From positions 1 through 31,383 of the forward strand of contig NZ_JBNMNU010000030.1 in assembly GCF_051278035.1 (NCBI RefSeq): 31,383 nt of DNA, in the 5' to 3' direction. The notes beneath the pieces were generated by a model. It did not search any database and was not told the origin of the DNA. It saw only the letters and a list, made by a program, of their open reading frames with translations. A program made the position numbers and the translations under genes. This document shows positions 13,866 through 21,687 of this stretch, one piece after another. Source of the stretch: Clostridium_AD sp051278035. GTDB lineage: Bacteria > Bacillota > Clostridia > Clostridiales > Clostridiaceae. Each line of letters starts with the position of its first letter. Positions within the stretch are counted from its first letter, which is position 1.

Positions 13866-15851
13866 TTGCAGAGAATTGGAGTTTTTGTTTGTTGGTGTGG
13901 AAGCAATATAGCCGCTACTGTAGACATTGATAAAGTCATAAAAGAAGCTGAAAAAATGCCTGGAGTTGTACATGCTAAAGACTATCAATATATGTGTTCA
14001 GAAGTAGGCCAAAATTTAATTAAAGATGCAATTAAAGAGCAAAAGCTAGATCGAGTGGTGGTGGCGTCATGTTCTCCTAGAATGCATGAAGCAACATTTC
14101 GTAATGCAGCAAATGAAGCTGGCATGAATCCATATTTATTAGAAGTCGCTAATATTCGTGAGCATTGTTCCTGGATACATAAGACTAAAGAAGAAGGAAC
14201 CCCGAAGGCAATATCTCTTGTTAGAGCTGCAGTGGCTAAAGTTGCATTAAATACTGGACTAATATCCGGTGAAATAGATGTAACACATAGAACCCTTGTT
14301 ATTGGAGGAGGAATTGCAGGACTTCAAGCAGCTATTGATATTGCAGATGCAGGCTTTGAAGTAGATATCGTTGAGAAGTCGCCAAGTATTGGTGGCAAAA
14401 TGGCACAGATAGATAAAACATTTCCTACGCTAGATTGCGCTGCGTGTATTTTAACACCGAAAATGGTAGAGGCAGCTTCTCATTCAAATATTACATTATA
14501 CACTTACAGTGAGGTAGAATCAGTTAGTGGATATGTTGGTAACTTTGAAGCAATTATTAAACAGAAAGCAAGGAGTGTGAATCTAGAAAAGTGCACTGGT
14601 TGTGGCGTATGTACAGAGAAATGTCCTTCGAAAAAAGCCAAAAGTGAATTCAATGAAGGGTTAACAAACAGAAAGGCTATTTACTCACCTTTTGCCCAGG
14701 CAGTACCCAATGTACCTATTATAGACAGGAACGAATGTATAAAGTTTAAAACAGGTAAATGTGGAATTTGTGAAACAGTATGTCCATCATCTGCTATTGA
14801 ATTCTCACAGGAGGACACTAACATAACGAAAAAATATGGAGCTATAGTAGTAGCTACAGGTTATGATATTATAAAATTAGATAAATTTGGAGAATATCAG
14901 TATGGAAACCATCCTGATGTAATTACTTCACTTGAATTTGAGAGATTAACCAATGCCGCAGGGCCTACAGCGGGTAAGCTTTTGTGCCCATCGGATCATA
15001 GAGCACCTAAAAAAGTAGTATTTATACAATGTGTAGGTTCAAGGGACAAGTCAGCTAGAGGTAAAACTTATTGTTCTAAAATTTGTTGTATGTATACAGC
15101 AAAACACGCCATGTTACTTAAGGATCATTATCCTGACATGGAAGCATACGTTTTCTATATTGATGTGCGTACTGCTGGTAAAAACTTTGAAGAGTTCCAG
15201 AGAAGAGCAGTTGAAGAATATGGTGTTCATTATATAAAAGGAATGGTTGGTAAAATTTTTCCGGATGGAGAAAAACTTCAAGTGCATGGTGTAGATACCT
15301 TAACTGGAGATACCATTATAATTGATGCAGATATGGTAGTACTAGCAGCAGCAACTAAGGCCCAAGATGATGCCAGCATAATTAAGAGAACATTAAGCAT
15401 TAGTACGGATACAAATAATTTCTTTACGGAGGCTCATGCGAAACTACGTCCGGTAGAAACACATTCTGCTGGTATATATCTAGCAGGTGCATGTCAAGGA
15501 GCAAAGGACATTCCAGAAACAGTGGCTCAGGCTAGTGCAGCGGCTGCAAAGGCAATTGGCTTAATAAGTAAAACGAAACTTGTAGCTAGTCCTTGTGTTT
15601 CGGAGGTAGATGAATCGATTTGTAGTGGGTGCCTTGCGTGCACAAAAATATGCCCATATGATGCAATTACTTCAAACACAATTGAGGTCAAAGAGAATGG
15701 CAAAATAATTACTAAAATAGTTGCAAATGTAAATGAAGCACTTTGTCAAGGGTGTGGTGGATGTACTGTAGCTTGCCGTCCTGGTGCTATTGATCTTAAA
15801 GGATTTTCAAATAGACAGATTTTAGCGGAGGTGGATGCCATATGTCGATAG
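13866..15851 (+). CDS. hdrA: HdrA-like flavin-bifurcating subunit
   Basis: A 661-residue flavo-iron-sulfur protein, normal HdrA length. In order: an N-terminal CWCG motif (residues near 10), a GxGxxG Rossmann motif GGGIAG (about 148-153) for the bifurcating FAD, the HdrA segment GGKMAQIDKTFPTLDC, [4Fe-4S] motifs CTGCGVCTEKCP and CGICETVCP, the CVGSRD...CSKICC segment, and two C-terminal ferredoxin motifs CSGCLACTKICP and CQGCGGCTVACRP. In characterised complexes this subunit splits electron pairs between ferredoxin and a high-potential acceptor. Start: AAAGGAGGG is 7 bases before TTG 13866; a GTG at 13863 in frame is too close. Its last ten bases overlap flxD. Confidence 0.92.
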   Translation: MQRIGVFVCWCGSNIAATVDIDKVIKEAEKMPGVVHAKDYQYMCSEVGQNLIKDAIKEQKLDRVVVASCSPRMHEATFRNAANEAGMNPYLLEVANIREHCSWIHKTKEEGTPKAISLVRAAVAKVALNTGLISGEIDVTHRTLVIGGGIAGLQAAIDIADAGFEVDIVEKSPSIGGKMAQIDKTFPTLDCAACILTPKMVEAASHSNITLYTYSEVESVSGYVGNFEAIIKQKARSVNLEKCTGCGVCTEKCPSKKAKSEFNEGLTNRKAIYSPFAQAVPNVPIIDRNECIKFKTGKCGICETVCPSSAIEFSQEDTNITKKYGAIVVATGYDIIKLDKFGEYQYGNHPDVITSLEFERLTNAAGPTAGKLLCPSDHRAPKKVVFIQCVGSRDKSARGKTYCSKICCMYTAKHAMLLKDHYPDMEAYVFYIDVRTAGKNFEEFQRRAVEEYGVHYIKGMVGKIFPDGEKLQVHGVDTLTGDTIIIDADMVVLAAATKAQDDASIIKRTLSISTDTNNFFTEAHAKLRPVETHSAGIYLAGACQGAKDIPETVAQASAAAAKAIGLISKTKLVASPCVSEVDESICSGCLACTKICPYDAITSNTIEVKENGKIITKIVANVNEALCQGCGGCTVACRPGAIDLKGFSNRQILAEVDAICR

Positions 15852-16306
15852 AAGCTAAAGAAATCGAGGAAATAAATAAAACTAAATTTGAACCCTTAAT
15901 TGTAGCCTTTTGTTGTAACTGGTGCAGTTATGCTGGCGCAGATTTAGCAGGAACAAGCAGGCTCACCTATCCTGCTAATGTTAAAATTATTCGTGTTCCA
16001 TGCTCATGCAGGGTAAGTGAAAACTTTGTACTACGTGCCTTCCAACGCGGAGCTGACGGAGTAGTAATTGCTGGTTGTCATCCGGGGGATTGTCATTATA
16101 CAAGTGGAAACTATCATACAAGAAGACGTTTTTCAGTTTTAACAAATTTTCTTGAATATATGGGAATAGAAAAAGAACGGCTTACAGTGGATTGGATTTC
16201 AGCAGCAGAAGGACATAAATTTGCAAGCGTTATGAATGATGCATTAGAAAAAATTCATAACCTTGGTCCTAACAGAAAGTTGAGGGATGATAGATGGAAA
16301 AAATAA
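15842..16306 (+). CDS. FlxD/MvhD-like [2Fe-2S] subunit
   Basis: A 154-residue protein of the MvhD/FlxD family that passes electrons to HdrA. The Cys pattern FCCNWCSYAGAD, RVPCSCRV and AGCHPGDCHY is diagnostic for the [2Fe-2S]-binding delta subunit. It overlaps hdrA by ten bases with GGAGGTGG inside hdrA. In methanogens the partner is a hydrogenase; no hydrogenase gene is present here, and the next three genes instead encode an NAD-linked module, as in the Flx-Hdr complexes of sulfate reducers. Confidence 0.9.
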   Translation: MSIEAKEIEEINKTKFEPLIVAFCCNWCSYAGADLAGTSRLTYPANVKIIRVPCSCRVSENFVLRAFQRGADGVVIAGCHPGDCHYTSGNYHTRRRFSVLTNFLEYMGIEKERLTVDWISAAEGHKFASVMNDALEKIHNLGPNRKLRDDRWKK

Positions 16307-17277
16307 CTGATAAAATAAGAGCAACCGCAAAATCCGCCCTAAAAAATGGGGAAATAGAAAAAATTATCGGTTGGAGTAAAGGAGATACTTTTGATGATTC
16401 GTATCCCGTATTTATTACAGACGTAGATCGAACAGATTCTCTAATATGGGACTCTTTCTGTATTAATAATCTAAGTAAATATTTGATCCAACAATTAAAA
16501 AATCATGAAAAAGTTGGAGTATTTTTAAAAGGATGCGATTCTCGTGCTTTTAACCAAATAATAAAAGATAACAGAATAGACCGAGATAAGGTTGTAGTTT
16601 ATGGGATAAGTTGTCCGGGAATGATTGACCCGGAGAAAGTAAAAAAACAAGATTTACACAAAGGTCTTTTAAGTGTAAAAAGAGATGGAGATGACCTCAT
16701 ATTTATAAAAAGTGAGGGAGAAAATAAAGTTTTTGCTAAAGAATTTGAATATGATAAATGCATTAAATGTAGATATCCGAATCCTGTAGTATATGATCAT
16801 TTAATGTCAGATGTTATAGATAAGGAAATAGATTCTATAGATAGGTTTAAAGATGTGGAAGACCTTGAAGCATTATCTACTCAGCAGCGATCTGATTACT
16901 GGGATGATCAATTTTCAAAATGTATACGCTGTAACGCTTGCCGTAATATATGTCCTGCATGTAGTTGCATAAAATGTATTTTTGACAACGATAAATCAGA
17001 TGTATCCGGTAAAGCAAATGTAGCTAGCGAAGAGCAGTTTTATCATATTATTAGAGCTTATCATGTTTCAGGTCGATGCGTTGAATGTGGAGAGTGCAGC
17101 AGAGTATGTCCAGCAGGTATACCTCTTCACAAATTAAATAGTAAAATTGTAAAAGATATAAATGAACTTTACGGTGAATATGATGCAGGAGTAGATACAT
17201 CTAAGGAAGCCCCTATTGGTACTTATAAATTGGATGATAAAGATTCCTTTATAGAGCGCGGAGGTGAAAAAAAATGA
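16294..17277 (+). CDS. FlxC-like iron-sulfur electron-transfer subunit
   Basis: A 327-residue protein with a non-cluster N-terminal half (FLKGCDSRAFNQII, also seen in F420H2-hydrogenase beta-like proteins), CIKCRYP, then a Cys-rich section CIRCNACRNICPACSC followed by CVECGECSRVCP. The layout matches the FlxC-type subunits that bridge the NADH-oxidising subunit and FlxD/HdrA. It overlaps flxD by 13 bases and shares ATGA with the next gene, so stoichiometric translation is likely. Homology assignment relies on motif order and context; the precise cofactor number cannot be fixed by eye. Confidence 0.8.
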   Translation: MEKITDKIRATAKSALKNGEIEKIIGWSKGDTFDDSYPVFITDVDRTDSLIWDSFCINNLSKYLIQQLKNHEKVGVFLKGCDSRAFNQIIKDNRIDRDKVVVYGISCPGMIDPEKVKKQDLHKGLLSVKRDGDDLIFIKSEGENKVFAKEFEYDKCIKCRYPNPVVYDHLMSDVIDKEIDSIDRFKDVEDLEALSTQQRSDYWDDQFSKCIRCNACRNICPACSCIKCIFDNDKSDVSGKANVASEEQFYHIIRAYHVSGRCVECGECSRVCPAGIPLHKLNSKIVKDINELYGEYDAGVDTSKEAPIGTYKLDDKDSFIERGGEKK

Positions 17278-18311
17278 TGAAGAAAATATTGAAAAGTAAG
17301 TTTTCACAGCTTTTTAGTACCATTGATAAATCCTATGAACTGTTTTTACCAATTGAGAAGGATGGAAAAGTGAATTTCGACCTATGGCAAGAAGGTGCCA
17401 TATATAACGCGGAAAAACTGAAAACCAGTATTTCACCTAAAAAATTTATTTTTCCACAAAGTGAAACTTACTTAAAGTATAAAAGAGATGGTAAGAAGCT
17501 GGAACTAAAAAATGTAGGAGGAAAGAAAGAAGACTACGTAATATTTGGTGTAAGACATTGTGATGCAAAAAGCTTTCACCTACTGGACAATGTCTTCCTT
17601 GAAGAACCTGTAGATAGATTATATGAGGAAAGGCGCGAGAAAGGAACAATTGTTACTATGGCCTGTTTTAACCCAGAAGAAACCTGCTTTTGTCCATCAT
17701 TTGGAATAGAACCAGAAGTAGCTCCACAAGATGTAGATGTTGCAGCGTGGGATATAGGAGATAGCGTGCTTTGGCAACCACAAAGCCAAAAGGGTGAAAC
17801 CTTAACGGACAAATTAAAAGATATTTTGGAAGATATAACGCAGCAGGATGAGAATGAACTAAAAAAATTACAAGAGGCTACAGTGAAGAAAATGAAAGAA
17901 CTACCTCTAGTAAATATAAACCCTAAAAAGATAACTGGGGACCTTAATGATTTATTTGAATCTGAAATTTGGTCAGAATTTAGTGAACGCTGTTTAGGTT
18001 GTGGATCATGTACTTATGTATGCCCTACCTGTCACTGTTATGATATAGCAGACTTTAAGGGAGATGAATCTGGAGAAAGGTTTCGCTGTTGGGACTCATG
18101 TATGTTCTCAGATTTTACTTTGATGGCTCATGGAAACATTAGAAAGACCCAAAAGGAAAGATTCAGACAGCGTTTTATGCATAAACTTGTCTATTACCCT
18201 AATAATCATGAGGGAGAGTATGCTTGCGTTGGATGTGGAAGATGCATCGACAAATGTCCCGTTCACTTGGATATTGTTAAAGTAATTAAAAAGTTAGGTG
18301 GTGAAGAATAA
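17274..18311 (+). CDS. FlxB-like (sulfhydrogenase beta-type) iron-sulfur subunit
   Basis: A 345-residue protein of the hydrogenase/sulfur reductase beta-subunit family. Features are FGVRHCDAKSFHLLDN and ETCFCPSFGIEPEV in the N-terminal domain, and two ferredoxin motifs CLGCGSCTYVCPTCHC and CVGCGRCIDKCPVH in the C-terminal half. Beta subunits of this type pair with an FAD/NAD subunit like the one encoded next. The gene shares a four-base ATGA overlap with flxC and a one-base overlap with flxA. Confidence 0.83.
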   Translation: MMKKILKSKFSQLFSTIDKSYELFLPIEKDGKVNFDLWQEGAIYNAEKLKTSISPKKFIFPQSETYLKYKRDGKKLELKNVGGKKEDYVIFGVRHCDAKSFHLLDNVFLEEPVDRLYEERREKGTIVTMACFNPEETCFCPSFGIEPEVAPQDVDVAAWDIGDSVLWQPQSQKGETLTDKLKDILEDITQQDENELKKLQEATVKKMKELPLVNINPKKITGDLNDLFESEIWSEFSERCLGCGSCTYVCPTCHCYDIADFKGDESGERFRCWDSCMFSDFTLMAHGNIRKTQKERFRQRFMHKLVYYPNNHEGEYACVGCGRCIDKCPVHLDIVKVIKKLGGEE

Positions 18312-19156
18312 TGGGTTGCAACTGTAATGAACATGTAAATCCACTGATGCCCGAAATCGTAGTGATAGATGGCATGAGGGAAGATACAGAGGATGTAACT
18401 ACTTTTAGAGTTATAAAACCCGGTGGTGGAAAAGCATTTGAACATATGCCAGGTCAATGTGCGATGATTTCAGCACCTCCATTTGGAGAAGCTATTTTTT
18501 CCATTACATCATCTCCAACGCAGAAAGATTATATGGAGTTTAGTGTTAAAAGATGTGGGGCGGTGACCGAATATCTACATAGTCTTGAGATAGGTTGTGA
18601 AATAGGTATCAGAGGACCTTATGGAAATAATTTTCCGGTAGAAGATGAACTAAAAGGAAAAGATCTTCTTTTCATAGGTGGAGGAATAGGTCTAGCACCT
18701 ATTCGTTCCGTAATAAATTATGTGATGGATAATAGAGAGAATTATGGAAAAGTAGATATTCTATATGGTTCAAGAACACCAGGAGATCTTGTTTTTCAAG
18801 AAGATATTTTTGAAAATTGGCCATCAAAGCCGAATACAGATGTTCATTTAACTGTTGACAGGCCGGCTTCTGGATGGGAAGGTCATGTAGGATTTGTTCC
18901 CACTTATGTTAAAGAAATTGGATTTAATACAAATAAAGTAGCGCTTTTATGTGGTCCACCTATTATGATTAAATATACTCTTCAAACTCTTATGGAAATG
19001 GGATTTAAGAAGGAACAGGTATATACAACGTTAGAACTTAGAATGAAATGTGGAGTAGGTAAATGTGGACGTTGCAACATAGGAGATAAATATGTGTGTA
19101 AAGATGGTCCAGTATTTAGATGCGATGAAATAGATGAGCTCCCAGACGAATATTAA
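18311..19156 (+). CDS. FlxA-like FAD/NAD(P)-binding oxidoreductase subunit
   Basis: A 281-residue ferredoxin-NADP reductase-fold protein: FAD-binding barrel with FSITSSPTQKDYMEF (about residues 56-70) and GPYGNNFPVE, nucleotide-binding domain opening FIGGGIGLAPIRSVI, NAD-site CGPPIMI, and the gamma-subunit [2Fe-2S] motif CGVGKCGRCNIG..VC near the C-terminus. It is expected to take hydride from NADH (NADPH cannot be excluded) and feed the Flx-Hdr chain. It ends the uninterrupted overlap chain; the fumarate reductase genes begin 62 bases later with no terminator between. Confidence 0.9.
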   Translation: MGCNCNEHVNPLMPEIVVIDGMREDTEDVTTFRVIKPGGGKAFEHMPGQCAMISAPPFGEAIFSITSSPTQKDYMEFSVKRCGAVTEYLHSLEIGCEIGIRGPYGNNFPVEDELKGKDLLFIGGGIGLAPIRSVINYVMDNRENYGKVDILYGSRTPGDLVFQEDIFENWPSKPNTDVHLTVDRPASGWEGHVGFVPTYVKEIGFNTNKVALLCGPPIMIKYTLQTLMEMGFKKEQVYTTLELRMKCGVGKCGRCNIGDKYVCKDGPVFRCDEIDELPDEY

Positions 19157-19218
19157 TGCAAATATTAAAATAGTTTAATCCATCCCATTAGAAATTTGAA
19201 AAAAAGGAGGCATATAAA

Positions 19219-19899
19219 ATGTTAAGCAAAGAAATGGTAGATATATTTATATTAAACAAAAAATATACTGTACCTTCAAGCCTTACAATCATGGATTCCA
19301 TGGAGTATGCAGGGTACCAATTAGTTAGAGGATGTGGATGCAGGGGTGGTTTTTGCGGTGCATGTGCTACGATATATAGAATTAAAGGTAAGAAAGAATT
19401 AAAGGTATGTTTAGCATGCCAAACCAAGGTTGAGGAGGGTATGTATCTAACGCAATTACCATTCTTCCCTGGAGATAAAAAATTATATGATATGAATGAC
19501 TTAGAACCAACTGCTGATACAATGATAAAGCTTTATCCTGAAATATATAGCTGCATTGGATGTAATTCCTGTACGAAGGGGTGTCCGCAAGACCTTAATG
19601 TTATGCAATATATTGCGTATGCACAAAGAGGAGAAATTGAGAAATGTGCTCACGAATCCTTTGACTGTGTTATGTGCGGAATCTGCGCTTCAAGATGTCC
19701 TGCTAATATAACTCATTACCAAGTAGGTGTCCTTGCACGTAGGCTTACAGGTAAGTACATTGCCCATGAAACCTTAGATTTAACACAAAGGGTAAAAGAA
19801 ATTGAGGAAGGCGTGTATAACGATTCAATGAAGGAATTAATGATTAAAAGCATTGATGAATTAAAAGAAATGTATAATACAAGGGATATTTCAAAGTAA
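19219..19899 (+). CDS. frdB: Fumarate reductase iron-sulfur subunit (FrdB-like, soluble type)
   Basis: A 226-residue protein with a [2Fe-2S] plant-type domain (Cys41/46/49 and 64) followed by two complete CxxCxxCxxxCP motifs: Cys112/115/118/122 and Cys150/153/156/160. Quinone-linked FrdB/SdhB proteins have a [3Fe-4S] centre in place of the second, because its second Cys is missing; here all four are present, as in HdrC and the iron-sulfur half of thiol:fumarate reductase TfrB. Unlike TfrB it has no CCG (HdrB-like) domain. No membrane-anchor gene is present nearby. The preceding AAAAAGGAGG supports ATG 19219. The natural donor is therefore probably a soluble protein, the Flx-Hdr complex being the obvious candidate (inference). 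Confidence 0.88.
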   Translation: MLSKEMVDIFILNKKYTVPSSLTIMDSMEYAGYQLVRGCGCRGGFCGACATIYRIKGKKELKVCLACQTKVEEGMYLTQLPFFPGDKKLYDMNDLEPTADTMIKLYPEIYSCIGCNSCTKGCPQDLNVMQYIAYAQRGEIEKCAHESFDCVMCGICASRCPANITHYQVGVLARRLTGKYIAHETLDLTQRVKEIEEGVYNDSMKELMIKSIDELKEMYNTRDISK

Positions 19900-19950
19900 A
19901 GATTACCTTAAAATCACATAAAAATATAGCAATATCAGGGAGGTATTTAA

Positions 19951-21561
19951 ATGTATACAGCAGAAATGAGGGAGCTAATAAAGAAAGTCGAAGCTACCCG
20001 TCCTGCAAGACTGGGAGTTCAGTTTCCAAGGATGAGTGCCAAGGAGAAGGTAGATATATTAGAACAGAATTATCCTGATTATAAAGATGAACAATTTAAA
20101 AACTTAAGTGTAGGACCCAATAAAGGAACAAAAGCTCCGCTAGAACTTGCACAGCTTCTTGAAGGCAAAAGTAGAATTCAAAATTTGGATATGGATTTAA
20201 CTAAACCAGACTATGACGTTGATGTATTAATAATAGGTGGAGGAGGATCTGGAGCTTCGGCAGCTCTAGAGGCTCATAAAAAAGGTTCAAAGGTATTAAT
20301 TACTACGAAATTACGTTTTGGAGATGCAAATACTATGATGGCTGAAGGTGGAATCCAAGCTGCAGATAAGCCTGACGATTCTCCAGAAAAACATTACCTG
20401 GATGTAATGGGAGGGGGACATTTTACCAATACACCAGAACTTGTTAATGCTCTAGTAATGGATGCTCCAGGATCAATCAAATGGCTAAATGAACTCGGAG
20501 TTATGTTTGATAAAGAAGAAGATGGAACCATGGTTACTACCCACGGAGGTGGAACTGCTAGAAAGAGAATGCACGCTGCTGCCGATTATTCAGGAGCTGA
20601 AATTATGCGTGTGCTTAGGGATGAGGTGCTGAATAAAGGAATTGAGGTGGTTGAATTCTCACCAGCTGTAGAGATAATCATGGACAAGGATGGTAAAGCT
20701 GCTGGAGCAATATTATTTAATCTTGAAACTGAAGAGTATTTAATTGCAAGAGCTAAAACCGTTATTATTGCTACAGGTGGCGCTGGAAGACTTCATTATC
20801 AAGGTTTTCCAACATCAAATCATTATGGCGCTACAGCAGATGGACTAGTACTAGGATACAGAGCAGGAGCAGAACTTGCATTCGCTGATGCTGTGCAGTA
20901 CCACCCTACTGGAGCAGCATTCCCATCACAAATATTTGGCGCACTTGTTACGGAAAAAGTTCGTAGTTTAGGAGCAACACCTTTAAACATTCATGGTGAG
21001 CAATTTACTTATCATCTTGAAACGAGAGATGTGGAAACATCTGCATTAATTAGAGAATGTCATATAAGAAATAATGGTATTGACACAGCTGCTGGCGAGA
21101 AAGGTGTATGGCTAGATACTCCACTAATAGAAATTATTAATGGGGAAGGAACCATAGAGAAGAGAGTTCCTGCCATGCTCAGGATGTATCAAAAATTTGG
21201 TATTGATATGAGAGTAGACCCGATTATCGTATATCCAACTCTTCATTACCAAAACGGAGGCCTTTTAATAAATGAAAACGGTCAAACCAAAGTGGAGAAC
21301 CTCTACGTGGCAGGAGAAGCTTCAGGTGGAATTCACGGTAGAAACAGACTCATGGGTAATTCACTATTAGATATTATTGTTTTCGGACGTAGGTCTGGAG
21401 CTCATGCTGGTGAAAAGAGTAAAGACGTTAAGGTGAAAGAATTGAATCTTAACCATGTTAAAGCATACCATAAAGAACTCCAAGAAAACGGTGTAGTTAC
21501 AGAAAAAGTTTCACCTATGCTACTACCACATTATTCTCACGGAAGAGAAAATGATAAATAA
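19951..21561 (+). CDS. frdA: Fumarate reductase flavoprotein subunit (FrdA-like, non-covalent FAD predicted)
   Basis: A 536-residue flavoprotein that should reduce fumarate to succinate in the cytoplasm. An N-terminal extension of about 85 residues precedes the FAD motif GGGGSGAS (96-103). Active-site residues of the family are present: HPTG (His318), TEKVR (Arg338, proton donor region), YPTLHYQNGG (His432) and GRNRLMGNSL (Arg464/466). The His that binds FAD covalently in membrane Frd/Sdh (SHT.AAEGG) is Asn127 here (ANTMMAEGG), so FAD should be non-covalent, as in soluble fumarate reductases; such enzymes favour reduction of fumarate over succinate oxidation. Starts at ATG 19951 after GGGAGGT, 51 bases after frdB. 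Confidence 0.9.
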   Translation: MYTAEMRELIKKVEATRPARLGVQFPRMSAKEKVDILEQNYPDYKDEQFKNLSVGPNKGTKAPLELAQLLEGKSRIQNLDMDLTKPDYDVDVLIIGGGGSGASAALEAHKKGSKVLITTKLRFGDANTMMAEGGIQAADKPDDSPEKHYLDVMGGGHFTNTPELVNALVMDAPGSIKWLNELGVMFDKEEDGTMVTTHGGGTARKRMHAAADYSGAEIMRVLRDEVLNKGIEVVEFSPAVEIIMDKDGKAAGAILFNLETEEYLIARAKTVIIATGGAGRLHYQGFPTSNHYGATADGLVLGYRAGAELAFADAVQYHPTGAAFPSQIFGALVTEKVRSLGATPLNIHGEQFTYHLETRDVETSALIRECHIRNNGIDTAAGEKGVWLDTPLIEIINGEGTIEKRVPAMLRMYQKFGIDMRVDPIIVYPTLHYQNGGLLINENGQTKVENLYVAGEASGGIHGRNRLMGNSLLDIIVFGRRSGAHAGEKSKDVKVKELNLNHVKAYHKELQENGVVTEKVSPMLLPHYSHGRENDK

Positions 21562-21579
21562 CACTGTATAGTTTGATTT

Positions 21580-21611
21580 TTGAGAAAAATAAGAATTTTT
21601 ATTTTTCTCAA
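21580..21611 (+). repeat. AT-rich stem-loop after frdA
   Basis: Perfect 11-bp inverted repeat TTGAGAAAAAT (21580-21590) and ATTTTTCTCAA (21601-21611), ten-base loop. No T run follows, so it is a poor intrinsic terminator; it may be a partial terminator or an mRNA-end stabiliser between frdA and the malic enzyme gene. Confidence 0.45.
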
Positions 21612-21626
21612 TAAAAATAGATTATA

Positions 21627-21643
21627 TGTTAAAAAGTTCACAA
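21627..21643. promoter_or_regulatory. Rex-like site upstream of the malic enzyme gene
   Basis: TGTTAAAAAGTTCACAA fits TGTTAA-N4-TTAACAA with one mismatch (TTCACA). It lies 45 bases before the start codon in the only sizeable gap within the hdr-to-fumarase block, suggesting a separate redox-controlled start of transcription. Confidence 0.4.
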
Positions 21644-21687
21644 TTCTGTTTGATAATCAAAAATAAAAAAAAAGGGGAATGATAAAT

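Noticed and set aside
12599..19156. Methanogen-type heterodisulfide reductase
   Set aside because: The CoM-CoB substrate does not occur in clostridia and the input module is NAD-linked (FlxA type), not a hydrogenase.
19219..21561. Succinate dehydrogenase or quinol:fumarate reductase
   Set aside because: No membrane anchor subunits, no [3Fe-4S] motif and no covalent-FAD His; a soluble fumarate reductase fits better.
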